Shown here one piece after another: positions 36,086-48,839 of a stretch of DNA of 64,000 nucleotides. Position 1 is the stretch's first letter, and every line of letters begins with the position of its first letter. The stretch is from positions 220,454 through 284,453 of the forward strand of contig MNCI01006170.1 in assembly GCA_015680685.1 (NCBI GenBank). Direction: 5' to 3'. The notes under the pieces were generated by a model. It saw nothing but the letters and a program-made list of their open reading frames with translations, searched no databases and was not told where the DNA came from. Source of the stretch: Gnetum montanum. Lineage: Eukaryota; Streptophyta; Gnetopsida; Gnetales; Gnetaceae. The position numbers were made by a program, and so were the translations under genes.

Positions 36086-36959
36086 TGATGAGTCACGATA
36101 TCATGCTCGCAATATCATGTACACAATATCATGGCCTTCCATGTGATATCATGTACGCGATATCACAGCCTACCTCATTGCCTATAAATAAGATGTGGGC
36201 ACACTTGGTTTGCATAGTTAGTCTTTTTTCCTTACCCAAATGCTTGTCTTTTCTCCCTCTCAGAGTTAGAATTATNCCCTTACCCAAATGCTTGTCTTTT
36301 CTCCCTCTCAGAGTTAGAATTATTTCTGCATGCCCGCATTAGGAGTTATAAAGTAAACAGATCTTTATTCGAGCATTGTGTACTTGAGCATACCTTGTGT
36401 ATGGAAATAAATGCAAACTTTGTGATAAACCTTGCAGCATTCAGAATAGATTAATTAATGTTAATTACTATTACTTAATGCTTTCCTTAGTTAATTAATG
36501 GTTCTCTCTCACCCTATAACTCTCCTAACTAAGCACACACAATACGATCACTTCAAGCATGCATGTAACACTTGGTAACCCAGTAATGATTAGTGTTTGG
36601 TAAGCCCAGTAGTATTGCACTAGTTCAAGATGTGTACGACAAGCAAGAATAGATACTAGTGTTAGGATTAGTTAGAGCCTAGTTAATAAGTAGTCAAATT
36701 AAATCAGCTACCTATTTATCTCTCTCTTCCCTTATTAGTAGCAGGACATAAAAACACATAAAAAGTATAAAAATCATATGCCTCAAGTTTACTTAACCAT
36801 ACAATCGTGACATACAAGTAAGCTTGGGAAGAAAATGATTAATCAACCCATTCTTGTTCAACAAAGGTGCATAGGCACTTAGTCCTTGGAATTCGATCGG
36901 ATCATGTGTGGATGCTCATATTTGTATGGTTGAGCATAGGGATACCTCACCACTCATCA
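36086..36959 (+). repeat. 3' LTR of element C
   Basis: It starts TGATGAGTCA and ends CTCATCA. It is 874 bases long as given, but it contains the N-flanked repeat of period 48 at 36230-36323. Without that, it is 826 bases, exactly the length of the 5' LTR. Confidence 0.92.
36230..36323. repeat. 46-base direct repeat around a single N (probable assembly artefact)
   Basis: Bases 36230-36275 recur exactly at 36278-36323, separated by N (36276) and one C. The 5' LTR has only one copy, and removing 48 bases makes the two LTRs equal in length. Confidence 0.9.
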
Positions 36960-39893
36960 AATGTCCTCTGTAATAGGAATGAGGGTCAACATACTCACCA
37001 GTGCTTCACAATGGAAAATGAGGTTATGATTAGGTCATACAAGCTCAATGTTGTATGTTTTTGCTTGAGGTCTTACTTGAATTAGGCTAATGCATCCATT
37101 AATTCATTACTATTAGCCATGTTTTTTCTAGCTTTAACTTCCTCCATGCATCCTAAGAGATGGATTTCTCATGGAGGTGACTTTGGCTTTGTTGGCTTGG
37201 CCTATGCAGGGGCCTTTGTGCTTGGTTGCAATTTAATGGTTGTGGCATCCTTAGTTATTTTGGCCATGGGGATCATAGATATAGGGACTAGCTTCCCCCA
37301 ACCAAGCACTCTTTAGTGTTGATTTTGCCTAATCATTCTATCTATGAGATGTTCATTGTGTCCCCCAAGTTGCCACCTAGAAGGTTTGCCAATGTCACTA
37401 GTAGGATTGACCCTTGGATGGGAAGGGACCAATACATTGGCTATCATTGGGCTTTGGATAGGTGAAGGGTTAGCATGTTGTGGTACCCTAATAAGGAAGG
37501 GATACCAAACTATTATTACTGCAACATGTTATTGGGCCCTAACCACAAAGAGTGTTGTGGGTTCTTGAGGTGGCACTCTAACAATAAAAGGGGACCTCAA
37601 ACCTATGAGAGCTAAGGGGAACCTTGCACTACCAAAGGGCACCCAAACCACAAATGACTGCTACACCAATTCTAGACTATCATCGACACTGAGAATTTTT
37701 ATGACATAGCCAACATCATTTGCATTTAGATGATCATTGTACACCCTTGTGGATTGGTTTTGTGGCTTGACTAGGTTTGTAGCATCAAGGACCAACTCAC
37801 CTCTATTAATTATCCTTTGTAGATCATCTTACAAGTCTAATCAAAAGTCCATGCTATGACTAGACAACTAGTGGTAATGGAAAAACCTATCTATCCTAAA
37901 ATTTTTTAGGACCGGGGGCTCATTTGGTGTCACTTCAGTGGGGTTTCTAAGTAACTCATAGTATTTTTCATGCCTTTTATGGGCACCCTCAGACATTTTC
38001 TTATATTGGATTTGCTCAATCTTTACTAGTTGTTCCAAGAGTTCTAAGGGCTTCAATAGCAATGAGGTGTACTTAGAGAAATCCTTGCACTTAGAGTTAG
38101 GCCTTTGATCAATTTACATCATGGCCACTATAGATGTAGATAGGTTGGTTGCCTTGGTGTCAGGGTTGGTAGCTTTGTTGTTGGCTAGGGCTTTGGATGA
38201 TCTAGCCATCAGCCCCTGATTGGTTTCCTTGGCCTCTTTGGCTATGGTTGCTACCCTTGTAGTTTGCTTTCCCTTGTTCCTATCTCTCCTCACATGCTGG
38301 TTTTTGTAGGCCACATAGGCCAAGTTGTTAATAGCTTCTGTTGCATCCTTTATGCTCTTATTTTGTGCAAAGGCTTAGCTTAGGGATTGCTAGCCTAAGT
38401 ATTATAGCTTCAACTTTATGAAATCATTAACTATGCACTTGAAAATAGCTAAGAGACATGCCTTGGCTATGGGCTCTTTTATTTCATTCAACCAAGAAGT
38501 TCCTTAGTGGATGAATTTTTTCATAGGCTCTAGGTGGCCCTATTTGACCTACAATAGCTAGTCCAAGGTTGCTTTCGGCTTTAGTTTGTACATGAAGCAT
38601 GTCTCGAACTAGCTTATGAGGTCTTTTAAAGAGGAGATAAAGTGTCTAGGTAGTGTGTGGTACTAGTCTAATGCTTTGTCAATCAATGACATGGTGAATA
38701 CACATGTGATGGCATGTAGCCACACCTGTAGAAGTAGGCACTTAAACCTAAATATGACCAAATGCTCATTGGGATCTCCTTCGCCATTATATTTAGTGAA
38801 TTAAGGTAGTGGGACCCCAACCAGTAGAGTTAGAGGTGGGACCATAGGACTTATAGGATCATCTTGGTAGAAGTATGCCACTTTGACATTTTCAAAGGAG
38901 GAAAATTTAAGTCGCTTCACCTCTTCTGTTAAGATTTGGATCAGTTGGAATACCAGGTCTAAATTTTGGGATGCTCTAGCTAGCTGCACTAGTTGTGCTA
39001 TCTGGTATGCTAGTTATGTGGTCGATGACTTGGTCACAAGTTGAGAAACCACACAAGGTGCTTGGTGTGTTGGTTGTGTTATAGGCATAGTGATTAGGGC
39101 AAGCCATGCATGTGTGGTTTGGATTGATGCCAAGTGTACCAATAAAACAAGTAGGATGTAGGATGCCTAAGTCATTTAGGGCCTAGAGATAGGATCCACG
39201 TGAACATATGGCTGAGTTGGCATTATTGCTACTAGCAAAGATGGCTGGGCAAGTTGAGATGATGCCACGAAGGATAAGTTGAAGGAATTTGTTGCATCAT
39301 AATGTGTGTATTGTGTTTGGTGGGTTTCCACTATAGGCATAGATCTAAGCTTGAAAAAGTGGGAAGGCAATGCTAATGTCAATTACTATCTCAAGGAGGA
39401 TAGGTGAACTAAATCGATGAGGATCCAGACTAGAGATTAATTTTTGGAAGATGATGTGAAAAGGAGCCTCATGTTTAGAGCGAGCTTCAAACTTATCCTC
39501 TTCCTCCTATAAGGATTCCTTGTAGTTAGTTCCCACATCGCACTCACCTACTTAGATGAGTTAGGATAACAATTGGTGATGGGACTCTGTGAGCAAGATG
39601 ATGTTGAATGAGGAGGGGATATACTTCCATCCATCTCGATGGATTAGTTCAAAGTCCCATTTTACCTCCATGTTAAGGTGATCTATAGGTAACCCTACTT
39701 GGACCTTTGCACATATAAAGTTGTATTATTCATTATTGAGTGTGACATACTCTAGGTCTTGGCCACGTAGCCTAAGGAATTACCTTGGCTTGGCCATCAC
39801 AAGGTTCATAGGGTTCTCAATCCTGGTCTCTTGTTGGATAGGTAAGATATTAAGTATGATGGAAACTAACATTGGAGGTTGATTTAGGTTCAT
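36960..39893 (-). pseudogene. Element D: Tat-like Ty3/gypsy gag, truncated at its C-terminal side
   Basis: The minus-strand gag starts near 39893 (MNLNQPPMLVS...). It is related to element E's gag: TKYNGEGDPNEHLVIF and the gag core at about 38800-38390, NNLAYVAYKNQHVRRDRNKGK (38250-38330) against NDLAYSTFRSQHTRKDKSK in E, and a finger-like DRFFHYH...RIINRGELVLDATNLVKPQN block (37900-37740). The CHHC finger has lost its first cysteine (F) and more. It breaks off at 36960, where element C's LTR ends, so the rest of gag and all of pol are gone. Many stops interrupt it. Confidence 0.8.
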
Positions 39894-41370
39894 GATTGTA
39901 GATTGAGTTGTAAAGGGAAGCTAAGAAGGTTGCTGGTTGCAAAATAAAGTGGACCAAGCTAAAACTAACTCTATTTTGGCTAATACCACTGACTACACTC
40001 TCCACTATGGAGAGCTACCTATGCTACCTTTGTTGACTACACTCTCCACTATGAAGAGTCAACTATGCTCTCCATAATAGAGAGCTAACTATGCTATCTA
40101 TGTTGGAGACAACTACACTCTAAGTAAGGACAAAAGGAACTTAGCAAAATAGTGGATAGAAGTGCAGTTTAGGGTTGTCCACTAATCTACACCAATGGAT
40201 TAGTGGACAACTATGATGCAAAGAGTGCATGAAACAACCTCAATGGAGTTTGAAAAAGGGGTTTGGCCCTCTTTCTAGCACTAGAAACTGTAGTGAATAA
40301 AAATGTTAGCAGCTAGAACATCAAGGTCTATGGGTGCATAGCCTAACCCCGAGTCCATGTAAGGGCTTGCTAGAGGTAGAGATGGGATGCCTTGAATGTT
40401 TTGGCCAATCAAATAAGGACTGATCGAATGTAACAAGGATGTACCATGGTTACCCATGGTGGTGATGTGAAATGATGCAAAGTGTTCAAGATGTCAATGG
40501 TGTTAGTGGGGTCAATTGTAGTCAAGAGTTTTGGTGAAGTGGATGGTGTTAATGTGTGTAGACTACCATCTAAGTATGGTTGTAGATGTGGCTATGCAAC
40601 AAAATAGCGAAAAATGTAAATAAAATGCAAAGAATGTAAAGAAAAAGAGAGAGAGAAGTGGAACACCACCCCAAATAGGGTTGAGCATAGTTAACACCAA
40701 AGGGGATTAGAACGTACATGATGTACAATAGGCATAGTGGACAAAGTAGTGATAATATCGAGGGTGTCTAATAGCTAATAGTGGTGTTCTGCCAAGGTGT
40801 CTACATTTGTTAGGTTGGCTATCATGGTGTATCATTGGTGTACTGACCTAAATCGTCAATGTAAGGTTGGAAGGGAAACAAACACCAAAAGATTGTTGGG
40901 AAGACACAACTAACCCTGCCCTCGCCCAAGGGCAAGCTAGAAAAGTAAATGAAGGAAGAGTGCCTTGGATGGTCTGCATGCAAATCAACCAAGGACTTTC
41001 CCTGAGCGTAAACTACAACTTGCACTAGGGTTATTGTAACTGATATTTTAAAATGTAAACAACATGTACGAAATGTAAACTTAAATTGGTATCATAATCA
41101 AAACATAAATAAAATGTAAACTGAATGTAAAACATAGTAAATAATATAATGGCTAGAAAAATGAACTATATTATGTTCCTTGGAAAAATATGTGCACCGC
41201 TCAAAGTATAGTTGAATGTGTGGATGGCAGGTCAAGCGCCAAGCCCCAAAGTGATGTGATATGTTTCAGAAGTGCTTGGATGCTAGGAGTCAAGTGTGCC
41301 CGAGTGCCCAAGGATTATTGGTCTGAGTTTCCCAAGCTATCCACCTTCAAAATTTTCAGCCTTGTTTATG
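39894..41370 (-). other. Upstream region of element D, non-coding
   Basis: No coding signal. A short imperfect direct repeat (ACTACACTCTCCACTATGG and variants) recurs at about 39990-40100. Position suggests the 5' UTR and part of the 5' LTR of element D, but I could not find a partner LTR. Confidence 0.4.
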
Positions 41371-41383
41371 TGAATTGATAGGG

Positions 41384-41394
41384 TATTTATAGGG
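41384..41394 (-). promoter_or_regulatory. Candidate TATA box upstream of element D gag
   Basis: CCCTATAAATACC on the minus strand about 1.5 kb upstream of gag is a good core-promoter match and would fit the U3 of a 5' LTR. No LTR pair confirms it. Confidence 0.4.
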
Positions 41395-43740
41395 TTGGGC
41401 CGAGCTAGGGCACAAAATTCAAGAATGGAATCAACGGCTGGGAGATGAGAGGAAATTGGATCTAGTGACATGTGTCCAATGGATAGTTGTATGTGAGTTG
41501 GACATGTGTGGGCAAGCTACGTTCTTGACCAAGTTCATCGTATCTTACAATGTGTGGCTTACTCAAGCCCATGGAAGCACATACAATTTAGACCATGAGG
41601 TCCTGACAAGCCCACAAAGGAAGATTTACAATGTACTACAAGAGAAAATGACCCTGGCTCACTTGAAACTTATGGATCTTTGATTTGACTACTTTGACAG
41701 CTACAAGATGCTTGATTCGGATGGTTCCGTGGCTTTTTGAGGCGTCTCTGCTTGCACTCATGCTAGGCATTCATCCTGGGCATGTCCTCAGCGTGACCTC
41801 AGCCTGAGTAAAGTACAATAAAAAATTTGACACTAAATTTTATTTTTTGAAGCCTATTCCTTGAATGCAACTATTGCCCTGAATGTGTCTAACCCTAAGA
41901 GTGATCTGAAATATGGAATTTGAACTTGAATGTATCTGATTTGGAGCTATTTTGGATAGGTCATGCTGCACTCATGCTGCAGCATGACCTGTTGCGTGAC
42001 CTAAGGAGAATGACATGTTTCACTAATTTTTGAATTTCTAAAGCCTGTTTCTTGAGTGTAATAGTTGCCTGCCTATGTCTGACCCTACAAGTCAAAATTT
42101 GAGCTTGAATGTACCCTGTTTGGAGCCACTTTTGGCAAGTCATGCTGGACTCATGCTGCAGTGTGACCTGCAACGTGACTTCTAGAAACTTGCAATTTTG
42201 AGCTAAAATCTAGAATTTTGAAGGCTAGGACCTAAAGCTAGGACTAGAGGTTGTCGACCATGAACTCTGAGGATGATTTGCACCTTGGAAGTTAGATCGT
42301 TTCAACTCAATTTGGAGGCTCTGAAAATTGGTCATGCTAGACTCACGCCATAGCATGAATTGCAGTGTGAGTGAGAAAATTTGCAATCTAGCATGAGTTC
42401 CAGGATAAGCCAACATGTGTGCCCAGGACAAACTCAAAGTTTTTCCTCTGAAAGCTCAAATGTGAGTTGTTCTTGTTTCAAAGTGTTAGACCAAAATTAG
42501 TGGTGTTTCATTGGCCCTTCTTTGTTGACATCTAGAGGAATCCACCCAAGAGGCATCGACAAAGAATCGCAAAACACCATGAACAACCAAGTATCAAGCA
42601 TTAACCGTTAGCCCTTGGTTGGATGTCATCATACCATTTTAAAAAGTACATGGGATTGAGGGAATGTTGTTCAGGATGTAGGCGATTGTAATTGGGGGAA
42701 GTCAGGAGTTGATCAAGGGTGATTATTGCTAGGATTGTGGGAGAGGAATGCTCTCACGTGAATGAGCTATATCTTTGGTCCTTGTTCATAGCCAGTGTTC
42801 AGCAGACTCAGAGCCAAGACATAGGAAGTACATTCTTTGGAGAAATGGGACTCTTATAGAGTGTTTACGGGGCCTGTTGTAAATAGCCAAAGCCACGCGA
42901 TGGTGTGCAATATGGTCTCTTTGAGACACAAGTGTAACTATTTTCCAAGACAATTGTCTTCTCACCTAGGGCTTGTATGAGAATGGCCAATAGTCTTTTG
43001 TTTATGATGTCAACGGAGTCATGAAGACCTTTTCCCTGCATTTTTCTCTTTAACATTTTTGTTCTTTTCCTTTTTTGTTTGTTTCTTCTTTTCTTTTGTT
43101 TTTTCTTTGTTTTGTTTTTATTTTTCTTTTATTTCTTTTTCTCTTTGGTCTTTTTGAAAGAGCTTTCTTTTAGTGCTATGGTCATGTTTGAGTGCTTGCT
43201 TTTTTGGGCCATGCATCATGTACTATGTTTTGCGTTACAACTGCTTAGAGAGTTACAGTGTGTAGTAGTGTGCAACAGTGTATCAAGAGTTTTGAGATGA
43301 GAAAAATGTATCAAGGGGGTGTAATTGAATAGGATAGGGGGCATGATGGGGAATAGGGAATGTATCAGGATTCAGGAATGTACTTATGAATGGGTTGATT
43401 AACCCAGTTGCATGTGTCAAGAAGAATGTGATACCTTGCCATCATGATGAAGTGCATCTATGTACGAACACCTCCGGTATGTCATCTTGCAAACACAACT
43501 CCAAGAAGACAAGAAAAACATAAATGAATGGGTTAACTAAGTACTTTAAATAAGGAGGTGGAGCCACCGCATGCAATTCAAAAGCAAACAGAATCATGAA
43601 TAGCATCAGCTTCATTAGGTCCATGTGACAAATCATGTAGCAAGTCTTTGTGGAACATGTACAACTAATTATAGCAACACATCTTTTCAAGTTTTTCCTA
43701 GTCATTGATGATGTCACCAATTTATAGTATTAGTGGAATA
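41395..43740. other. Non-coding region with GTGAC-type repeats and a pyrimidine tract
   Basis: Phrases such as CATGCTGCAGCATGACCTG and CATGCTGCAGTGTGACCTG recur loosely at 41760-42400 and resemble the GCGTGACTTG repeats at 48840-49960. A T/C-rich tract lies at 43050-43150 and yields a spurious phenylalanine-rich frame. No gene could be supported. It probably holds LTR/UTR sequence of elements D and E. Confidence 0.45.
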
Positions 43741-44310
43741 TTGTGGATTAGTTTCACGTCATAAACCTTTGAACAACGTCAGTTTAGCATTGTAGCGGAT
43801 GGTGCATTGCTAGTTTATAGTCATGGCGGACTATGAAGAGGCAAACTAGTTTATAGTCTTAGTGGACTCTGCATGCCATTTTTACATCATGGCAGACAAA
43901 TGTGGTAGTTTAGTGTCATACCAGACGAAGCTCTATGGTGTCAGTTTAATGTCATGACCCCAGGACACTCTATGGTTTCAGTTTTAATTCATGATGCTAG
44001 GACTTGTCTATGCTATTAGTTTTAAGTCATAATTTCAGGACTTGTCTATGGTATCAATTTTAAGTCAGGATACTAGGACTTGTTTGAGGTATCAGTTTTA
44101 AGTCATGATACCAAGACTTGTCTATGGTATCAATTTTAAGTCATGATGCCAAGACTTGTCTGTGGTATTAGTTTTAAGTCATGATGCCAGGACTTGTTTG
44201 TGGTATCATTTTTAAGTCATGATGCTAGGACTTGTATGTGGTATCAGTTTTAAGTCATGATGCCAGGACTTGTCTGTGGTATCAGAGTCATGATGCCAGG
44301 ACTTTTACGC
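43741..44310. repeat. Tandem repeat after pol of element E (38-bp units plus looser variants)
   Basis: From about 43950 to 44300 a 38-bp unit repeats about nine times (GTCATGATGCCAGGACTTGT plus 18 bases ending TTTTAA); GTCATGA starts at 44102, 44140, 44178, 44216 and 44254. To the left are looser relatives (AGTTTATAGTCATGGCGGAC). Tat-lineage elements are known for variable tandem repeats in the 3' UTR. Confidence 0.85.
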
Positions 44311-44322
44311 ACCTCAAGTTTA

Positions 44323-45670
44323 TTAGACATAGTACCTTTTTAGGTACAAATGATTTGTAGGATTAGCAAACTTGTTCCCATCCATGTCAGAAAGTTTCAA
44401 TGCTCCATTATTGTATGCCTTGGTGACCAAGTAAGGCCCTTCCCAGTTGGATGAGAATTTGTCTGGATGTTCACAGGTGGCCTTAAGGACTAGATCTCCT
44501 TCTTTGATTGGGCATTTATAGAGGTCATGTTTGTGCCTTTGCCTTTGTTGTTTCTGGTACCATTCTATTTGATCAAGCATTCACACATGTTCTTCCTCCA
44601 CCAAGTCAAGGTCAGCAATGCGTAGTTCATTATTTTGACTTTCATTGAGGAGGCCCAAGAGAACTATCTGCATTGAGAAAACATATAATTCTAAAGGTAA
44701 AAAAGCTTCAAATATGTATACAAGACTATATGGAGTTTTACCTGTAGATGTTTGGTGTGTCGTTCTGTATGCCCATAATGCATAGACTAATTATTCATGC
44801 CATCATCTCCTACTCTGATTTAACATCCTTTTGAGCACCATGATGATAGTTTTGTTTGTAGCCTCCACTTGACCATTTCTTTGTGGGTAGTAAGGTGGTG
44901 AGAATGCATGTTTAATACCTAGGCTTTCACAGAAGCCTTTAGTATCTGCACTGCTGAACTATGGCCCATTGTCAGGAACGATGGTCATTGGAATACCAAA
45001 ACGAGTCATGATATTTTCCATTATGAAATTTCAAATGTGTTTAGACGTGGTCTTCCTAAGGGGAATAGCTTCCACCCACTTTGTAAAATATTCAATAGCA
45101 ATGATAATGAAGCTATGTCCGGCAAAGGTGGTTGCGTTATTGGTCCAATTAAGTCTAATTCCCATTTTTGGAATGGCCATGTGATTTTCATTATATGCAA
45201 TTCATTAGGTGGCACGTGTATTAGATTACCATGCTTTTGGCAAATTTCACACGTTCTAACCTTGGAGATGCAATGGTACTCCATGTGTGGCCAATAGTAG
45301 CCTAAGCGCCTAATTTTCGTTGCCATTACTTTAGGTGCTATGTGCCCTCCACAAAGTCCTTCGTGTTCTACTATTTTTTACTGACATTGCTATTAACACA
45401 CATTAGCAAAATGCCTTTGTAGGATTTGCAACACAAGGTGTCCCCTATTAATGCATATTTCCAGGAGCATTTTCGCACAGCATCCTTTTGAGAATTTGTC
45501 AAATGTTGTGGAGGTTCGCCTTGTAGAAGGTACTCTTTTATGTCATCATACAATTCTATTGTGTGTTTTGTGCTAATGGACTGTATAGGAATTTCATCAA
45601 GAGTGTTAATTATAGGTTCGACACAATTCGTGATAGAGCTAGGCAACACATGGAACATTTCGGGTGTCAT
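44323..45670 (-). pseudogene. Integrase of element E
   Basis: It reads EYLLQGEPPQHLTNSQKDAVRK at the start (45560-45480), then MATKIRRLGYYWPHM...CEICQKHGNL, the C-C half of the finger (45230-45326). WELDLIGPI holds the first catalytic aspartate. After that the core is in several frames down to about 44700, and the second and third catalytic residues are not clear. The open C-terminal piece (44323-44580) reads KEGDLVLK...NWEGPYLVTKA, typical of the integrase tail of Tat elements, and ends KRYYV. It is inactive as read. Confidence 0.8.
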
Positions 45671-46060
45671 GTTTAAGGCTAGTGTGGCAAGTGCATTAGA
45701 AATTGTGTTTTCGCTTCTAGAAACATGTTGTATATCTCTTTCTACTAGTTACCTCATCAAAGTTTTGGTGAAATCACAATACAGTTGCAAATGGAGAGCC
45801 TTACATGCGTAAACCTCTGTGACTTGATTAATGACTAATTGTGAATCTCCTTGAAATACAAGACGTAAGATTTCTGAAGTTAGTGCTACTTGAAGGCCTC
45901 TAAGAAGATCTTTGTATTCTACCACATTATTGGTACAAGGAAATTTTAATTGATAGTGAAGGATTGGAGTTCTCTAGTGGGATATGTTAAAATGGCCACA
46001 ACACTTCCTCCTTAGGAGGTCGAAGCTCCATCGAAATAGAGAACTACCTTGTAGTTGTTA
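45671..46060 (-). pseudogene. Second (archaeal-type) RNase H of element E
   Basis: After VVLYFDGASTS (about 46020-46050) the frame shifts and continues FPCTNNVVEYKDLLRGLQ, then GDSQLVINQV and a VERDIQHVSRSEN...ALATLAL ending. This is the second RNase H specific to the Tat lineage. The acidic residues in YFDGA, VEYKD and GDSQ are readable, but a frameshift separates the first from the rest. Confidence 0.8.
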
Positions 46061-47800
46061 GGTACAGTGTCTATACTATTAACATTCTCATCAGGGAATT
46101 TAGGATTGACTATTTCTTGATCATGTGTTGGTGAGACAACTAATTGTGTGACTATTGGTTGACCTTTTGTGGAAGATTGAGCAACATAGTGTAAGTCAAA
46201 CTCTATGATCATTGCTTTCCATCTAGCTATTTGACTCGACTCATAGATATTGTTAGTGATAGCACGGAGTATGTTATCTTTGCAAATAATGTAAACTTGA
46301 TTGCAGAAGAGATAATGTCAACATTTATTCAAGGTGAAAACAAGGGCAAGGCATGATTTCTCTACGTTGTTGTCTCATTGTTCATAGGCAATTAAAGCAT
46401 GGCTTAGATAATATACAGGGATCTGAACTCCATCTTGACGTTTTTGACAAAGCATCAACGCGATGGAAGAATCAGAAGTTGCAAGGTAGATGTAGAAGGG
46501 TTTATCACCTTGAGGGGGATAGACTGTTGGTAGTTGAGCTAGTTCTTGCTTTATGTTCTCAAATGCTTCTTAACATTGTTGGGTCCATTGGAAATGCACA
46601 TTTTTTCATAATAGGTGTTGCATAGGTCTCAGCTTATCTGTCAACCTCTCGATAAAGTGTCTAATGAATTGAAGCCTACCTTGAAGACCATGTAATTCTG
46701 TAAGATTCTTTAGTGGTTGCATATTAGTTATTGCCTTAAATTTATCAGGGTCTACCCGTATTCCTGTTTCAGAGACTACAAAATCAACCATTTTTCCTAT
46801 TTTTACACCAAATACACACTTCTTTGGATTGATTCTAAGGTCATATTTGAGACAACGTTTAAGCACTAAGTCTAGATCTCTTGCATGCTGTTTTGTTATT
46901 TTAGATTTGACCGTGATATCATCAACATAATCATTGAGCAAATTGAGCATGTAATCACTAAATATGTATTTCATTTCTCATTGATATGTAGCTCTTGCAT
47001 TTTTAAGGCCAAATGACATCATTGTATAACAAAATGTACCCCAAGGTGTCATGAAAGTTATTCTAAGTTGATGTTCCAGGTTGATTCTTATTTGGTTGTA
47101 TCTCAAAAATCCATCCATAAAGGATAATAATGCATGCCCAGCAGTTGTGTCAATAAGTTGATCAATGCTAGGTAATGGGAAATCGTCCTTTATAGTGGTT
47201 GTGTTGAGATCACAGAAGTCAATGCATATGCGTATACTACCATTCTTCTTGGGGACTAGAACAATTTTTGATACCCAATCAGAATAGTCAATGGCCCAGA
47301 TAAAACTAGCTTGATAGAGCTTTGTGATTTTAGCACGGACAGCCAATGCAACCTCAGGTTTGACCTTCCTTGCTTTTTGCTTCACTGGTTTAATTTTTTC
47401 ATCAAGAATAATGTTGTGTTAGATTATCCAAGGATCTAGTCCTGGCATGTTAGTATATGACCATGCTAACATTTTTATGTTGTCTTTTAACACTTGAGTG
47501 ATGTCACCTACGAGTTGTGAGTCTAGTAAGGCACTTAATTTCAATGTTCTGGTTTTACCATTGACCATGGTAATGGGGATTTCAACTAGAGGATCTTCAG
47601 TGATATTATCAACTTCTAGATCTAGATTTTTAGTCATGTTTTTAGGCCAATATAACATTTCTTGAGTGGAGGCTATTAAATTGGTATAGGTCGATGGATT
47701 TAAATCCAAGGATTTTGGGTTTATTGCTCTTTCTACCTCCCCGTATGATCCATTGAGAGACAATGTTGAGAGGATATTCTTGGTGGCCATGTGCTTGCTC
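46061..47800 (-). pseudogene. RT and first RNase H of element E
   Basis: The N-terminal linker at 47419-47790 begins MATKNILSTLSL and ends NMPGLDP. RT is at 46606-47385: VPKKNGSIRICIDFCDLN, FMDGFLRYNQI, FGLKNARATYQ, then the polymerase motif YVDDITVKS (about 46915-46935) with both aspartates kept. The first RNase H follows at about 46600-46200 (KPFYIYLATSDSSIALML, PVYYLSHAL), with some stops. The PR-RT junction lies just upstream at the candidate splice acceptor. Confidence 0.88.
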
Positions 47801-47909
47801 CTACCAATTTAAAACAGAAGCGGAGTAAGAGATGTCCTTTTGGCAAAGGAGTTACTAAATATAAGTGAACTATGTACTGAAAAAAATTTGGAGATGCAGT
47901 GGTAGTCAT

Positions 47910-47970
47910 GGCTGTTTAAGGCCATATTGGGCCACATGACAGTTTAAGGGCGTACCAGGCCAAATGTTGA
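47910..47970. repeat. Short relative of the GTTTAA-GTCAT repeat near the RT side of the intron
   Basis: GTTTAAGGCCATATTGGGCC and GTTTAAGGGCGTACCAGGCC follow each other at about 47918-47962. They resemble the units at 43741-44310 and 54240-54660. Confidence 0.55.
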
Positions 47971-48830
47971 CTTGTCATTTGGACTGAGTATATGCACTAT
48001 TTTTAAATTTTAATTTTTTAAATTTTTGACTTTTAAATTCTACATTTTTAAATTTTAAATTTTCAAGTGAACAATAAGGTCATGGGGATTTCAAAGTTTT
48101 ATGAATTTTATGCCATTTCCATATGTTTATATATGTTTATTTGTTTATCATTGTTGATTTTTTGCACTCTCCTCCTCTTCTTCATAAGAAATTTTGGGCC
48201 TCATCTCTAGAGGTTGGAATAACAAGGAAAATTGGACGAACACAAGTCAAAGATGACACAAAAAATAACATGTAATTACGGTAAAGTAAAATTAGAAAAA
48301 AGAGGAAATAAAATAAAAGGCAATAAATTAAATTAAATTAAATTGAAAATATCGGGGGTAGAAAAGGGAATTTTTGAAGTAGAAGGCCTCATTTTTGTTA
48401 GCGTGAGTTGTTGGAAATTTGAACAACATCGTGACCTGCCTACAGAGTGTAGCATGAGCCAAGGCATTAGCGTCAATGTCAGCGTGACCATGAAAGACAA
48501 GGGTAGAGGAAAGGCATGTGGGGGTAAGGGAAAGAAGTAGGCAGCACTAGCGTTCATGGAGGAGAGTGAACAGATCCTCCAATGTCTCCCTCAAGCCAGG
48601 ATTCCAACTTGGAAGAAGGCCTTGCATAGATAAATTCTTTTCCCCCAATTTTTCTCTGGTATTTTTACCAGCAGTATTACTTAGGATAAGATTTTGTGGC
48701 TGTGATCTTGGGATTTCTAGACTTGTGGCTTCAACGTTAGCGGCGTGAATGTAAATTTTAGGTCATGGGTGTTTGGGACATCCTACCTAGTGTGGGTTCT
48801 AGGCTTCTTGTGGCATGTGTTTTGGGGTTT
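47971..48830. other. Intron sequence, A+T-rich then mixed, no recognised gene
   Basis: 48000-48060 is a run of TTTTAAATTTT-type sequence. From 48340 to 48750 composition becomes more balanced and two plus-strand frames of 60-65 residues are open (48343-48540, 48566-48748). They show no known domain. They could be upstream exons of the antisense pseudogene or chance. Confidence 0.35.
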
Positions 48831-48839
48831 TCTCAGATT

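Larger units (their letters stand above)
27011..36959 (+). mobile_element. Element C: complete but decayed Athila-like Ty3/gypsy retrotransposon
   Basis: A plus-strand element of the same family as B: LTRs (TGATGAG...CATCA), PBS, gag, PR, RT, RNase H, INT, 3' non-coding region, and the same polypurine tract. The pentamers flanking it (TCTTT at 27006-27010, AATGT at 36960-36964) do not match, and the right neighbour is the cut edge of another element's gag, so its flanks were probably rearranged after insertion. Its pol is generally easier to read than A's. Confidence 0.92.

Noticed and set aside
37119-37568. Plus-strand frames rich in glycine and leucine at 37.1-37.6 kb
   Set aside because: The minus strand here continues element D's gag (proline-rich tail); the plus-strand frames have no signature.
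43079-43300. Phenylalanine-rich frame that looks like a membrane protein
   Set aside because: It reads through a T/C tract (43050-43150); there are no other coding features.
43950-44300. CRISPR-like array
   Set aside because: Units are contiguous 38-bp tandem repeats without unique spacers, in plant retroelement DNA.
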